Made by a program: the position numbers and the translations under genes. The notes below the pieces were generated by a model. The model ran no database searches, was not told the DNA's origin, and was given only the letters and a program-made list of their open reading frames with translations. Positions 31,848 through 42,417 of a stretch of 64,000 bases of DNA are shown in pieces; position 1 is the stretch's first letter; the number at the start of each line of letters is the position of its first letter. Source of the DNA: Archivesica marissinica (Eukaryota; Mollusca; Bivalvia; Venerida; Vesicomyidae); NCBI GenBank assembly GCA_014843695.1, contig CM026398.1, forward strand, positions 42,388,166 through 42,452,165. Direction: 5' to 3'.

Positions 31848-32145
31848 AAGCAGTTGAGTACAATAATGACAAGTGTACCTGAAACAAATAAATTTGAGTT
31901 ATTCAGGATACATGTGCACACATAATTAAAATCGGCTAACCAATATATGCACAGGCTCCTGGTATACTAGAGGACATAGAAAACGCACACTTCGGAACAA
32001 AAGCAGTTGAGTACAAGAATGAAACCGTGTACCTGAAACAAATTTGAGTTATTCAGGATACATGCGCACATATAATTAAAATCGGCTAACCAATATATGC
32101 ACAGTCTCCTGGTATACTAGAGGACATAGAAAACGCACACTTCGC
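31848..32145. repeat. About 150-bp tandem duplication containing one array unit each
   Basis: AAAAGCAGTTGAGTACAA... to CTAGAGGACATAGAAAACGC ACACTTCG occurs twice (about 31848-31996 and 31999-32144). Each copy carries a single core unit of the 48-bp array, preceded by ACAG(T/G)CTCCTGGTATA as at 2659-2675. Confidence 0.85.
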
Positions 32146-32286
32146 ATACGTGTGCTTTTGCATGAAAATCAATAACTATATAAATACATAGTTTTCAACA
32201 TTTTGTGTTTTGTAATAAAAATGTGATATATCCTTGATGTAATCCTTCGTATTTCGTTTTCATGTAATAATACTCATATAATGTAG
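32146..32286. mobile_element. Array-bearing element, copy 3, internal flank
   Basis: Homologous to 3569-3735 and 28514-28690 (ACTATATAAATACATAGTTT, GTAATCCTTCGTATTTCG). In this copy the left core is single and the right, inverted core is amplified. Confidence 0.7.
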
Positions 32287-32680
32287 GTATGCGTTTTCTA
32301 TGACCTCTAGTATAAAATGTAGGTGTGCGTTTTCTATGACCTCTAGTATATAATGTAGGTGTGCGTTTTCTATGTCCTCTAGTATAAAATGTAGGTGTGC
32401 GTTTTCTATGTCCTCTAGTATAAAATGTAGGTGTGCGTTTTCTATGACCTCTAGTATATAATGTAGGTGTGCGTGTTCTATGTCCTCTAGTATATAATGT
32501 AGGTGTGCGTTTTCTATGTCCTCTAGTATATAATGTAGGTGTGCATTTTCTATGTCCTCTAGTATATAATGTAGGTGTGCATTTTCTATGACCTCTAGTA
32601 TATAATGTAGGCGTGCGTTTTCTATGACCTCTAGTATATAATGTAGGCGTGCGTTTTCTATGTCCTCTAGTATACATTCT
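32287..32680. repeat. 36-bp minisatellite, inverted core, about 11 copies
   Basis: Unit GTAGGTGTGCGTTTTCTATG (T/A)CCTCTAGTATATAAT. The reverse complement shares CTAGAGGACATAGAAAACGC ACAC with the 48-bp unit but has a different, shorter spacer. Variants GACCTC/GTCCTC and TATAAAAT/TATATAAT are mixed. Confidence 0.95.
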
Positions 32681-33016
32681 GACAATTCCATCTACGACTA
32701 TAGTCAATTGAAACAAACTGAGATATTGTAGAAGTTAACTGTATCATACGTGTAACATCCGCAATGACAGTAACGAGTACCGTAGCAAGTATAATTAACC
32801 ACACCAATGCCATCAATATATTAACGCAATTTACCACTACCCTATCAAGTATATTTAATTACACAAACTCCATCAATACATTAACGCAGCAAGGCACTGT
32901 GACAGATTCAATGCCCTATAATCGACATATTCATTGAAGCAGAATTTGATTAATGTTAGCAGGAATCAGTTTGACATACCACTTTCTGTTACAAGTTCGA
33001 GGAATGTAGGCAACTG
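32681..33016. other. Spacer
   Basis: Contains a loose duplication of a block with TATCAAGTATATTTAATTAC and CACACCAATGCCATCAATA-type words about 65 bp apart (32780-32890). No gene seen. Confidence 0.4.
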
Positions 33017-33548
33017 TTTTATATAAGGTGTCAGGGTGCAGCTATTGATCGGTTTTATATAAGGTGTCAGGGTGCAGCTATTGACCGGTTTTATATAAGG
33101 CGTCAGGGTGCAGCTATTGACCGGTTTTATATAAGGCGTCAGGGTGCAGCTATTGGCCGGTTGTATCTAAGGGTGCAGCTATTGACCGGTTTTATATAAG
33201 GTGTCAGGGTGCAGCTATTGACCGGTTTTATATAAGGTGTCAGGGTGCAGCTATTGGCCGGTTGTATCTAAGGTGTCAGGGTGCAGCTATTGACCGGTTA
33301 TATGTAAGGTGTCAGTGTGCAGCTATTGACCGGTTATATGTAAGGTGTCAGGGTGCAGCTATTGACCGGTTATATGTAAGGTGTCAGCGTGCAGCTATTG
33401 ACCGGTTTTATATAAGGTGTCAGGGTGCAGCTATTGACCGGTTATATGTAAGGTGTCAGGGTGCAGCTATTGACCGGTTTTATATAAGGTGTCAGGGTGC
33501 AGCTATTGACCGGTTATATGTAAGGTGTCAGGGTGCAGCTATTGACCG
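33017..33548. repeat. 36-bp minisatellite, about 15 copies
   Basis: Unit GTCAGGGTGCAGCTATTGAC CGGTTTTATATAAGGT, with TTATATGTAAGG variants dominating the right half. One unit near 33160-33190 is shortened. It is unrelated to the other 36-bp units. Confidence 0.95.
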
Positions 33549-33639
33549 AATTTGTTCGTTGGGCTGGTTAGCCTGAATCACTTGAGACGGTGTGCAGAAT
33601 GTGCTGCATTCTAAGGATATACTGGGTCGGGCTTAATGT

Positions 33640-33840
33640 GATTTAATAATACATGCATTTTATTGCAATTTATTTTTCACAATGAGGATAACACAATTTA
33701 CAATTATATATCACAATATAGTTACTGTCAAATTTCTATAAACAAATACATGACCTTTTCAAAATGCAAAACGAGTGGATTACAAGTTTGACAACTTTAG
33801 CAACAGCTCTTTCCAAACGGTCAAGTTTGCTATGAATTTG
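33640..33840 (-). mobile_element. Diverged LINE 3' end
   Basis: The layout resembles 3802-3935: minus-strand GGAAAGAGCTGTTGC, a CTTGTAATCCACTCG block and terminal GCAATAAAATGCATGTATT. Positions 33841-34195 beyond it are unique and AT-rich with no gene. Confidence 0.4.
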
Positions 33841-34199
33841 TTCCGATGTATGTAGTACTAATATAAGTCAGTTTTCCAAGAAAATTATTGCTTAGATTGC
33901 ATAAGAAAATGACGGGATACATTTAATAGAATACTAAAAATGAACAAAAATAATTGAAGAGAGATAGAGAGAGTTTTAATAGCTGTCGCAATAAGGTGCG
34001 TGACTGCCAATCACAGACCACAAACAACAGCTCAGAACAATATCGGTCAAGTTTTAAAGACCGAGATATCAAGATAAATGCTACTGTATTAGCAATGTTG
34101 ATTTAAAATATCAATCGATATAGATATATAGATTTCCAGTTGGAAGTGTTTGTTTAATTGGAATAAAGGAATAGTGTGTAGTTTCGTATTACATTTGAA

Positions 34200-34712
34200 T
34201 TTTCAGGATCATCTATTTGGAATTCATTGCCTCACTCAGTTCAAAATGCTCCAACTATCCAACAGTTCAAAATTCTCTACTTAAGGTGGAACTATAACAA
34301 TTCAAACTAATCGCGTACTTCTAATGCTATTATAAACGTGTATTGCCATTGCTATATTTATTAGAATCGGAAAATTGCTGTCCTTAAGTTGATTTCATAC
34401 ATATTTTGAAGATACCACTACAAATCAAATATGCACATTGTTAGATAGATCTAGTATCATTAATTGTCTCATTCCCATTTTCTACTCTGCTAGCCAATTC
34501 CATATATCATCATATTCCATTACATATTAAATATAGTTTCTCTCTTTTTCAGCTTTTACATTACTATATTATTCCAATGTGCAGTTCTCACTTATAGTGC
34601 TATCTTTTGATTGCATTTGATTGTATATATGTTGAGGTCCTCATGGTAGATTAACTTTTGTTAAATGAATACTCTCGTTAAATAAAGTCTTTATTATTAT
34701 TATTATTATTAT
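34200..34712 (+). mobile_element. LINE 3' fragment with ORF2 end and (ATT)n tail
   Basis: 34200-34310 is open and reads FSGSSIWNSLPHSVQNAPTI then QQFKILYLRWNYN to TAA at 34308-34310. This is the usual WNSLP...FK end of a CR1/Jockey-type ORF2. The 3' region then runs to ACTCTCGTTAAATAAAGTC and an ATT run. Related copies are at 39046-39825 and 20464-20670. Confidence 0.8.
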
Positions 34713-35031
34713 TATAGTAGAGCTACAACAACAATACATGTATTGCATAAAAGTTAAAACACATAGCAAATACACATACTTCCAAAGTAGTCATGGATTT
34801 ACAGAGAAGTGTTTATAACAAATGATTAATAATATAATATAATAAATGATTTTAATTGTATAAGATTTTTTATCTTCTTAACACATTTGTAAAGTAAATA
34901 AATTTAGACAGTTTTAATAATACTACCTTTGATTCGACTGTAAAATTGTTTGTCATTTTTGTGTGATGTAGGCAAGGTATAGCAGTATCTTTTTAAATCT
35001 TTGTGTCTTAGATCAGTATATTTAGGGCATA

Positions 35032-35277
35032 TTAACTCTTTCAGCGCCGAATAAATTCAGAACATGTGCAAACAACATAGATCCAGATCAGCCGCGGTGT
35101 AACGACGCGTCTGATCAGGATCTATGTTGTTTGCTATTCGGACAGGTGCTTCAGCTCCACTGTCTGAAGAGCAATCAGCATATAGCCTAATCAGACGGCA
35201 CGTTCTGTTCTGTCCGATCGGGTTCTCTACTTTTTTATAAAGTCGCTTTTATGCGACATTGGCGGTGAAAGAGTTAA
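35032..35277. mobile_element. TTAA MITE, full-length with long hairpin
   Basis: TTAACTCTTTCAGCGCCGAA to TTGGCGGTGAAAGAGTTAA. Internal stem: GCAAACAACATAGATCC.GATCAG pairs with its complement across 35068-35134. TTAA is at both ends. The segment between hairpin and right end matches 20203-20377 in reverse. Confidence 0.82.
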
Positions 35278-35570
35278 GATGAAATGAAAAGTGCACCTGC
35301 GCTACACAACATTGGTATATACTGTTCTCACTTGGTGTTGGGGATCTTGCAGATTTATTTTGTAATGTATCTAGCTAAACTCATCAGTATGGGGATGACC
35401 GAATCTAATGTTGTTATAACTTGTGGTACAACCCAGTTATGTATGTATGTAATACTTGTACGATTGTGATTATGTTTATGTATGCATATACAATAACATA
35501 TGATTCAACTCTAAACATCATCAATGGGTTATTGTCATTTTATCTATGCACAAGAGCCATTCAAATAAGT

Positions 35571-35766
35571 TTTCTATGCCAGTAAAGTTTAAACTTTACT
35601 TATATATCAACGATTGCGAAGCAAGTTCTAACAACTTATATTAATCACTCTCGTTAGCGCGGATGAAAGCGTAAATGTGGTCATTCGTGTGGGAGGAAAC
35701 CGGAGTACCCGGAGAAAACCCACCTGTCCGATCTAGCGACCACCGTACCATCTCACATACTTCCAT
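35571..35766 (-). mobile_element. SINE4, 5'-truncated, 12-bp target duplication
   Basis: ATTCAAATAAGT lies at 35559-35570 and 35767-35778. It contains the SINE4 body (GGGTACTCCGGTTTCCTCCC on the minus strand) and the shared tail. The tRNA head is missing. Confidence 0.88.
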
Positions 35767-35843
35767 ATTCAAATAAGTAGTGCGAACATCTCGTTAGATG
35801 AACATGCATATAAATGCTTTATGCATAAGTAACTCTATATTCT

Positions 35844-36076
35844 AAGGTCGCTGACTTGTATACCACTGTAACCTATCATCACTGATGTTCACGGGTTCGA
35901 GCCCCGCTCAGACCGTGTCTCATTTATATGAACAAGTTGGCAGTTTCTTACGGAGGTTGGTGCACCAAGTACTGGTTAACCGCTGGAGCCTGCCCATGAA
36001 AGGTGTTGTTAGGTAAACTGCCCGTCGCTCAAATGGGAAACCGGTAGCGACGTTAAATAAACTTAAATACAAAAAC
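35844..36076 (+). mobile_element. SINE2, slightly 5'-truncated, 17-bp target duplication
   Basis: AAGTAACTCTATATTCT lies at 35827-35843 and 36077-36093, perfect. It starts inside the head (AGGTCGCTGACTTGTATACC), keeps the B box GGGTTCGAGCCCC, and ends ACGTTAAATAAACTTAAATA. Confidence 0.94.
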
Positions 36077-36260
36077 AAGTAACTCTATATTCTTTCCATA
36101 CAAACGTGTGTCTCGCATGTCTCCCACATAATATAATATCATCTAAATTGCGTGAACAAAAGTATACACGTGTCCGGTGCACAGTATGATGTGGAGATGC
36201 ATCTGTCATATGGTTGAATATTTATTATCAGTTGCCATATCTCGTACAGATGCATCTTAT

Positions 36261-36499
36261 AGCTTAGTTTATAAAAATTTATTTTAGCTCGATTGTGAAA
36301 CAAATTCTTTCAACTTATATTAATCACTCTCGTGATCTCATTCCTGATGGAATCCATCGCCATGAAGGAGAGAGCAGAGGCATGTGAAATTTAAATGCTT
36401 TGCCTAAGGGCACACTCGTAATGACTCCAGCGGGGCTCGAACTCCAGACCTTTCGCACCTGAAGAGAATGCTCTACCACTGCGCTATCACAACGTCCAT
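36261..36499 (-). mobile_element. SINE3, 10-bp target duplication
   Basis: TGCATCTTAT lies at 36251-36260 and 36500-36509. The flanks also form a diverged tandem duplicate (ATATGGTTGAATATTTATTA at 36210 and ATATGGTTGAGTATTTATCA at 36508). Confidence 0.9.
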
Positions 36500-36665
36500 T
36501 GCATCTTATATGGTTGAGTATTTATCATTAGTTGCCATATCTAAATTGTTTTTTCCCCATATTCAGTGTTCACACTGTCGATCGCCAATTGTAACCGCCA
36601 AATCATACGTTGCGTATTCCAGTCAACACATTTGTTTGATCTACTGTAGTTAAATATGCACGTAC

Positions 36666-36780
36666 CTGGTGATAAGTATTCTGCGGAGATGCAGCTGTTG
36701 TCATAGCACTGGTAGAGCCCGTAGCAAGAACAGTCACGGTCTGATGCGCAGTATCTTGTATCTATATCGTCACAGTTACT
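36666..36780 (-). CDS. Internal exon, six-cysteine segment of a probable secreted protein
   Basis: Minus strand: acceptor TTTATGTTGCTTCAG ending at 36781, donor CCAG/GTACGTGC at 36666/36665. The exon encodes 38 codons plus 1 nt with cysteines spaced C-x7-C-x5-C-x-C-x5-C-x4-C (NCDDIDTRYCASDRDC, SCYGLYQCYDNSCISAEY). A C.SDRDC...C...C pattern is common in small extracellular disulfide-rich modules. The 1-nt end phase joins in frame to the exon at 31835-31762, giving a 62-residue C-terminal part and a 4,830-bp intron. No upstream exon was found; the frame implies phase 0 entry. Family not recognised. Confidence 0.55.
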
Positions 36781-36886
36781 CTGAAGCAACATAAATATAC
36801 ATTATAAATATGCAATATTGGTACTGAGCACTGTTCACACTGTTTATGGCAGATGGATGAGAGGTAATAACTATGGACTGGATCAT

Positions 36887-37056
<170 letters not shown>

Positions 37057-37253
37057 GGTTAATAACAATAGTTTAATGATATAAATTAAATTAATTAATT
37101 GTATTGTAACAGTTATTCTATCTTGTTCTTATTCAATCTGAGAAGCTTTATTCGGATTGAGCAATTCACCCCTTCCGTGTTAACTACTAGGCTAGAGTTA
37201 TTCAGAGGGAGACAAACGGGGAGCTTTATTGGGAGGTGGCTTTGTACGGTACT

Positions 37254-37447
37254 GTTTATACAAATTTAGTTTAGCTCGATTGCGAAACAAGTTCTTGCAA
37301 CTTATATTAATCAATCTCAAGATCTCATTCCTGTTGGAATCCATCGCCACGAGGGAGAGAGAAGAGACATGGAACTAAAATGCCTTGCCTAAGGGCACAC
37401 TCGGAACGGCTCCAGCGGGGCTCGAACTCCGGGCCTTTCGCACATGA
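37254..37447 (-). mobile_element. SINE3 copy
   Basis: Tail TTTATACAAATTTAG...TAGCTCGATTGCG at the left, body with GGCTCCAGCGGGGCTCGAAC; the head is partly lost at the right end. Confidence 0.82.
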
Positions 37448-38069
37448 AGATAACGCACTATAACTAGTATTGCATATATATACAAAGAACCTCGTCTCTA
37501 TTAGATCTATGTATTTTAACACTATGTCTTGTTTACGTTTGTATACGTTGGAATTATAATATATAATATACGAGTGGGAGGTCGAACGTTCGAACCTCAT
37601 CAGGCGTTTGTTCTGATATGGCCGGTTGGTGAGCCGCCAGCTAGTTAAAATAATGGTTACCGATTGCCTACCAGCCTAGGGCCACGCATGCAAGCATAGG
37701 ATTCGGTACTGATGTTCATAAAAAGAGGTGTCTCATAAGTCAGAAATGGATGACACTATAATAAACAAACACTTATTATATACATGTATAGGCATAATGC
37801 CTGTGCAATTTGAGATACTTTATCCAATTAAGCTACACTGTTCAGTGTGATTAATGTAATAGCATGCGTTATCGTTTTATAAATTGCATGAAATGGAAAT
37901 AATGAGTTGAACTACATGGGGGCCGCTAAGCGGACGTGGGTTGAACTACATGGGGGGCCGCTAAACGGACGTGGGTTGTTCAGTAAACTGATCTCAACAT
38001 TTCTGAGAGTAAAAACACAAATATTAGTCATATTTAAACTAAGCTTAGTCGTATTTATCATAAGTCTTG
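37448..38069. other. Spacer with a 34-bp tandem duplicate
   Basis: GTTGAACTACATGGGGGCCG CTAAGCGGACGTGG occurs twice (37906-37973, one inserted G and one substitution). Otherwise AT-rich unique sequence, no gene seen. Confidence 0.5.
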
Positions 38070-38262
38070 TATTTAGGGGCTCTATGGCTGAGTGACTTCA
38101 AATTACTTGTCCCTCACCGCTGCAGGTTCGGGGTGGGATTATTTCATGTGAGGAAGCTATCCAGTTGGCTTGCGGACGGTCTGTGGTTCTACCCGGGTGC
38201 CAGTCCGTGCCTGAAATACTGGTCAGATGGGCACCCGGGATCTCCCTACACCAATATTATTA
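38070..38262 (+). mobile_element. SINE resembling the molluscan V-SINE type
   Basis: GGGGCTCTATGGCTGAGTGA head, CGCTGCAGGTTCGGGGTGGG region in place of a B box, then GGTCTGTGGTTCTACCCGGG and GGGCACCCGGGATCTCCCTA. The body resembles SINEs widespread in molluscs (RUDI-like, from memory). It is the only copy in this window. Confidence 0.55.
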
Positions 38263-38318
38263 TGTTCAGTCTATGATGGCAATTCGATGTTCTACTCTAC
38301 AAGCCATCATGAGAGCGC

Positions 38319-38597
38319 TTTACGTTTATTTATCGTCGTTACCGGTTGCCCATATGAGCGACGCCTCCTGAAGAGATAAGTCATTTTAGATTTATGGAGG
38401 ATAATGCAATGATACAGACAGAGACCTATTCCAGAGTGTCCTCTGGTTCGTTTACGTGCACGGTGTAAAGAAACGACATGTGAGACCTCGGTTTAAAGTC
38501 CCATCTGGAATACTGTTAATTTTATTAGAGTCAGACAGGATGTCGAATGCATCTTTGGATTACCAGTCCAAGTGTTAACCACTGGACTACAGATCCG
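38319..38597 (-). mobile_element. SINE1 copy
   Basis: Minus-strand head CGGATCTGTAGTCCAGTGGT, degraded B box, standard body and tail. CCATGAG-like words flank it (38304-38312 and 38598-38604 region), but the target duplication is imperfect. Confidence 0.85.
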
Positions 38598-38937
38598 CCA
38601 TGAGGGATAATGCTTTGCATTAAATAGTTCTTAGAATATGACGTTGTAACACGAATTATTACAAGTTTGTCTTCAGAATGAACCTCTCCCGTCAGTATTT
38701 CCAGGGTTAAGCTAGTCTAAGCCCCAACTCGATATTTATGCGTACGGACATGAATTATTAAAGTTGTGAGCTTGGTAAGATAAATATAGCTGTCCTTTGA
38801 ATAATCGAGTTTACTAACTCATTTATGCTTCACCATTGCTCCTCTAAAATCGAAATAGACGCGCAGTGATTACTTTCAATATTATCGAACGTTCCTAATG
38901 AATCAAGTGGTATTTAAGCTGTAAACGGCCACCAGCA

Positions 38938-39029
38938 TGCCCACAAATCTAAAATGACTAATCTCTTCAGGAGGCGTCGTTCATATGGGCAACCGGTAGC
39001 GACGTTAAATAAGCTTAATAAAAAAAAAG
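38938..39029 (+). mobile_element. SINE1-body/SINE2-tail fragment
   Basis: Starts AAATCTAAAATGACTAATCT as SINE1 but ends GCGACGTTAAATAAGCTTAATAAA as SINE2, followed by an A run. It fits a mosaic or intermediate tail. 38598-38937 holds no gene. Confidence 0.65.
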
Positions 39030-39045
39030 AACGTGTCGTTGATCA

Positions 39046-39778
39046 ACCCGACCATACATGCTCAACTATCCAACAGTTCACAATTCTCTACTTAAGGTGG
39101 GAAAATAGCAACACTAACTAATCCCATATTTCTACAATCATTATTTCAGATGATAGTGTACACAGTCTTTAGCACATTTGAGTATTACCATTGCAATAGT
39201 TACTAGAATCTGTGAATGGCTGACTTTAAGCTGATTCCATGCTTATTTTCAAGATATAAGTGGTATATGCACATTGTTATATAGATTTATTGTCATTTAT
39301 TGTCTCATTTTCCATTTTCTTCTCTGCTAGACAATTTCATATATCAACATATTCCATGATATATTATATACATGTAGTGTATGTGTGTGTTTTACGTTTA
39401 TGTATCGTTGCTACCGGTTGCCCATATGAGCGACGCCTCCTGAAGAGATTAGTCATTTTAGATTTTTGGAGGATAGTGCAATGATACAGACAGAGACCCA
39501 TTCCAGAGTCTCCTCTGGTTGTTTTACGTGCACGGTGTAAAGCACCGACACGAGATCTCGGTTTAACGTCCCATCTGAAAGACTGTTAATTTTATTAGGG
39601 TCAGACGGGGGGATCGAACCTGCGATCCCTGGATTATCACTGGACTACGTCTGTATACATGTAGTTTCTCTACTTTTCAGCTTTAACATTACTGTATAAT
39701 TCCAATATGCAGTTTTCACTCATAGTCCTCATGGTAGATTAACTTTGTTAAATGAGTTCTCTCGTAAAAATGAAGTCT

Positions 39779-39822
<44 letters not shown>

Positions 39823-39836
39823 CAAGCGACCCTAGA
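39046..39836 (+). mobile_element. LINE 3' fragment split by a SINE1 insertion
   Basis: 39046-39377 and 39665-39836 align with 34245-34712. It retains CAACTATCCAACAGTTCACA from the ORF2 end and finishes in an ATT run at 39778-39825. SINE1 sits at 39378-39653. Confidence 0.8.
39378..39653 (-). mobile_element. SINE1, full-length, 11-bp target duplication
   Basis: TATACATGTAG lies at 39367-39377 and 39654-39664, inside a LINE fragment. It keeps B-box-like CGCAGGTTCGATCC, and part of the head is deleted. Confidence 0.92.
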
Positions 39837-40784
39837 ATTGATCAAATGGTAACCACACTTGCGGTATCGACATAAGATTTTGATTTATTTGAATATATTT
39901 ATATATTCTTGTCCACTGATATTTGATAGGTATGTAACGTCTAATAAACACATGAGTTATATATATGCTCCAAGATATTTGAAATAGTGATCAGAAACGC
40001 ACTGCTGGCTTCCAATTAGCCGTCTAGCACAGGCCAATCTTCCATAAGGCCCTCAAAGCAAAAACATATACTTATACAACATATGTATATACATCAAATG
40101 AAACGCACGACATGATGCGAAACCTATATCGCTATAAAAACTAATCTCTAACATCTCCTTTTACAACCTACATTGATATGCATGTCACCAGACTGACATG
40201 TTACACACTAGAGTGTCAACTATTTAATAATGCAGATAAACATGCACGGTCCTTATATACAACAATATTGACACCATGCTAACTTAATGTTACTAACTTA
40301 CAATTATTTTGTTCTTGCAATTAGTTTCTACAATACATTATTAATTAATAGGGACTCGGGATTAATCCCTCTATGGTAACGTACACGAGCACCAAGTTCC
40401 ATATAGTCTGCATATCAAAAAAGCGTAAATTTCTGGTAGCCGTCTACTCCAGTTGAGAAGATATCAAAACAGGGGACCAGCTAGCCTGGGAACAGGCGTC
40501 GATATATTTTGCCTGGTCAGTCTAATAAATATATTTTAACACCGAGACTATTTATTGGGCCGTATTGAGTTACTGATCATCGACATGAAAAATCGACATG
40601 AAAAATCGACAGACTGGCACCCAGGCTAGGGACCAGCATGTGGGACCAGCTTGTGGTTTCGCGTTTAATTTCCCGGCCCTTGGACTTTATCGCAATTCCA
40701 ATCGTTATGGTTGTATATACGTAAATAGGCAGAAGTGCATCCGCGGTCGAATGTAGTCCCAATTTTTCTTTTTGAGAAAAATGC
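39837..40784. other. Intergenic with a short inverted pair
   Basis: Inverted words CTAGCCTGGG (near 40484) and CCCAGGCTAG (near 40621), and a direct TCGACATGAAAAA duplicate (40579 and 40592), may mark a small inverted-repeat element. The 71-codon minus ORF is not supported. Confidence 0.35.
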
Positions 40785-41235
40785 ATTTTCATGACAGGCA
40801 GTGCATAGTGTTTGTGTTTTTTGAGAAATTATGTGACTTCAGACTAGTAGAAAAGATGTGGTATAAGAATTCATGCCATTGCAAACTGAAGTATTAGTTG
40901 GCGGAGGAAAACAGTGTGTAAACACAGTGACGTTATTCACAGGCGAGCACTGGTTATTTGAAACTTAAAATTTGAAATATTGTCGTGTTAATAATATCAT
41001 ATTAGAGTCTGCTAAATCTCATCTGCTATAAACGAGACTATATTTTACAATGACGTTTCCTAATGCATTTTTACTACTTTATTCCATGAAATATATTTGA
41101 AAACCTCTTCACAGTGGATGTGGTATCAGAAGAAATGAAATATTGGATATATAAATGAACAGGCTGTATGTTTTTACTTTTTACTATGTATTTAATAGGC
41201 AATTTATTTGTTGTTTTACAACCTTATTGAATCTG
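40785..41235. repeat. Dispersed segment, paralogous to 48720-49070
   Basis: Shared blocks include GCATTTTCATGACAGG, CATTGCAAACTGAAG, TGTGTAAACA, CACAGTGGATGTGGTATCAG and a GGCAATTTAT...GTTTTACAACCTT block. 40985-41095 also recurs at 42022-42131 (GTCTGCTAAATCTCATCTGC). The 24-bp array lies between the copies. Confidence 0.7.
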
Positions 41236-41334
41236 AAATGCCTCAATCTTGAATCACAATTGAAATATTAGTCGCTGAATTGAGGTGGATGTGCAAACTA
41301 AATGTTCATAATGTAAGAGATGATTTTAGTTAAT

Positions 41335-41715
41335 CTTGTGATCACGGAAATATGTTTTTACTCAAATATTGGTGATCACTTGATGAAATCAATTCCTAAG
41401 TTACACTAATTAACACAAATATCATCTATCTTTTTTAACAAGAATATATTTAATCTGACGTATTGTGATGACGCTTAATTACGCGTTTTGTTAAAGGCGA
41501 CGCTGACAAATTGCTTGCGCGGTGAACTGTATTGTACATATAGCTGAACATTGTATGTACATTATATAGATGTATATAGTTCATGTTTCATAAACACATA
41601 TCCGATTATATCTCTCACTTTTTAAGTGTTATGACTAGAAGCTTACTTTAACAGTTAGCCTTGTTTAACACCGACGAAACGTTGAACAATTTGGAAACTT
41701 AAGATATGCTAACTT
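41335..41715. repeat. Dispersed segment, colinear with 5127-5985
   Basis: It lacks the MITE and SINE3 present in the 5-kb copy. It ends at SINE4 (41727). Confidence 0.6.
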
Positions 41716-41726
41716 AACAAACCGAA

Positions 41727-41990
41727 CTGTCCGATTAGCGCAGTGGTTAGCACGCTCGTTTCTCACCAATGCAACCCGGGTTCGATCCTCGGATCGGGAA
41801 GTATGTTGGATGGTACGATGGTCGCCAGATCGGACAGGTGGGTTTTCTCCGGGTACTCCGGTTTCCTCCCACACGAATGACCACATTTACGCTTTCATCC
41901 GCGCCAACGAGAGTGATTAATATAAGTTGTTAAAACTTGCTTCGCAATCGTTGTAAAATAATTAAAGTTTAATAAAACAACAACAACAAC
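41727..41990 (+). mobile_element. SINE4, full-length
   Basis: CTGTCCGATTAGCGCAGTGG head, B box CGGGTTCGATCC, body with GGGTTTTCTCCGGGTACTCC, tail shared with SINE3, then (AAC)n and A-rich end. The 73-codon minus ORF is an artefact. Confidence 0.9.
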
Positions 41991-42289
41991 AAAAAACAAA
42001 CAAAATAACCCGAACGAATGTCGTGTTAGTAATATCATATTAGAGTCTGCTAAATCTCATCTGCTATAAACGAGACCTTATTTTACAATGAAGTTTCCTA
42101 ATGCATATTTACTACTTTATTCCATGAAATATAAATTATTAAAGTAACAGTAGCGTTTTACTTGATTCTATATATATGAAATATAATTTCGTCTTCAATT
42201 ATGAGAATTTCTTAACTATAACGATAATCAGACCTAACACTTATATTGTTGGCTGAATTTCCTCGTATTTGAAGACGTTCGGGATTATG

Positions 42290-42415
42290 CCAATTTATTT
42301 TAGCTCGATTTGGAAACAATTACATTCAATATTAGAGTAATAATTTCTGATAGAATACATAGCCATGACGTAGAGAGAAGTGGCAATGTGGAACAAAGTG
42401 TCTTTCTAAAGGACC
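42290..42415 (-). mobile_element. Diverged SINE3 fragment at the edge of the 24-bp array
   Basis: TTTTAGCTCGATTTGGAAAC...AGAGAGAAGTGGCAATGTGG matches the SINE3 tail and body at lower identity. The array starts where the SINE body would continue. Confidence 0.65.
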
Positions 42416-42417
42416 TC

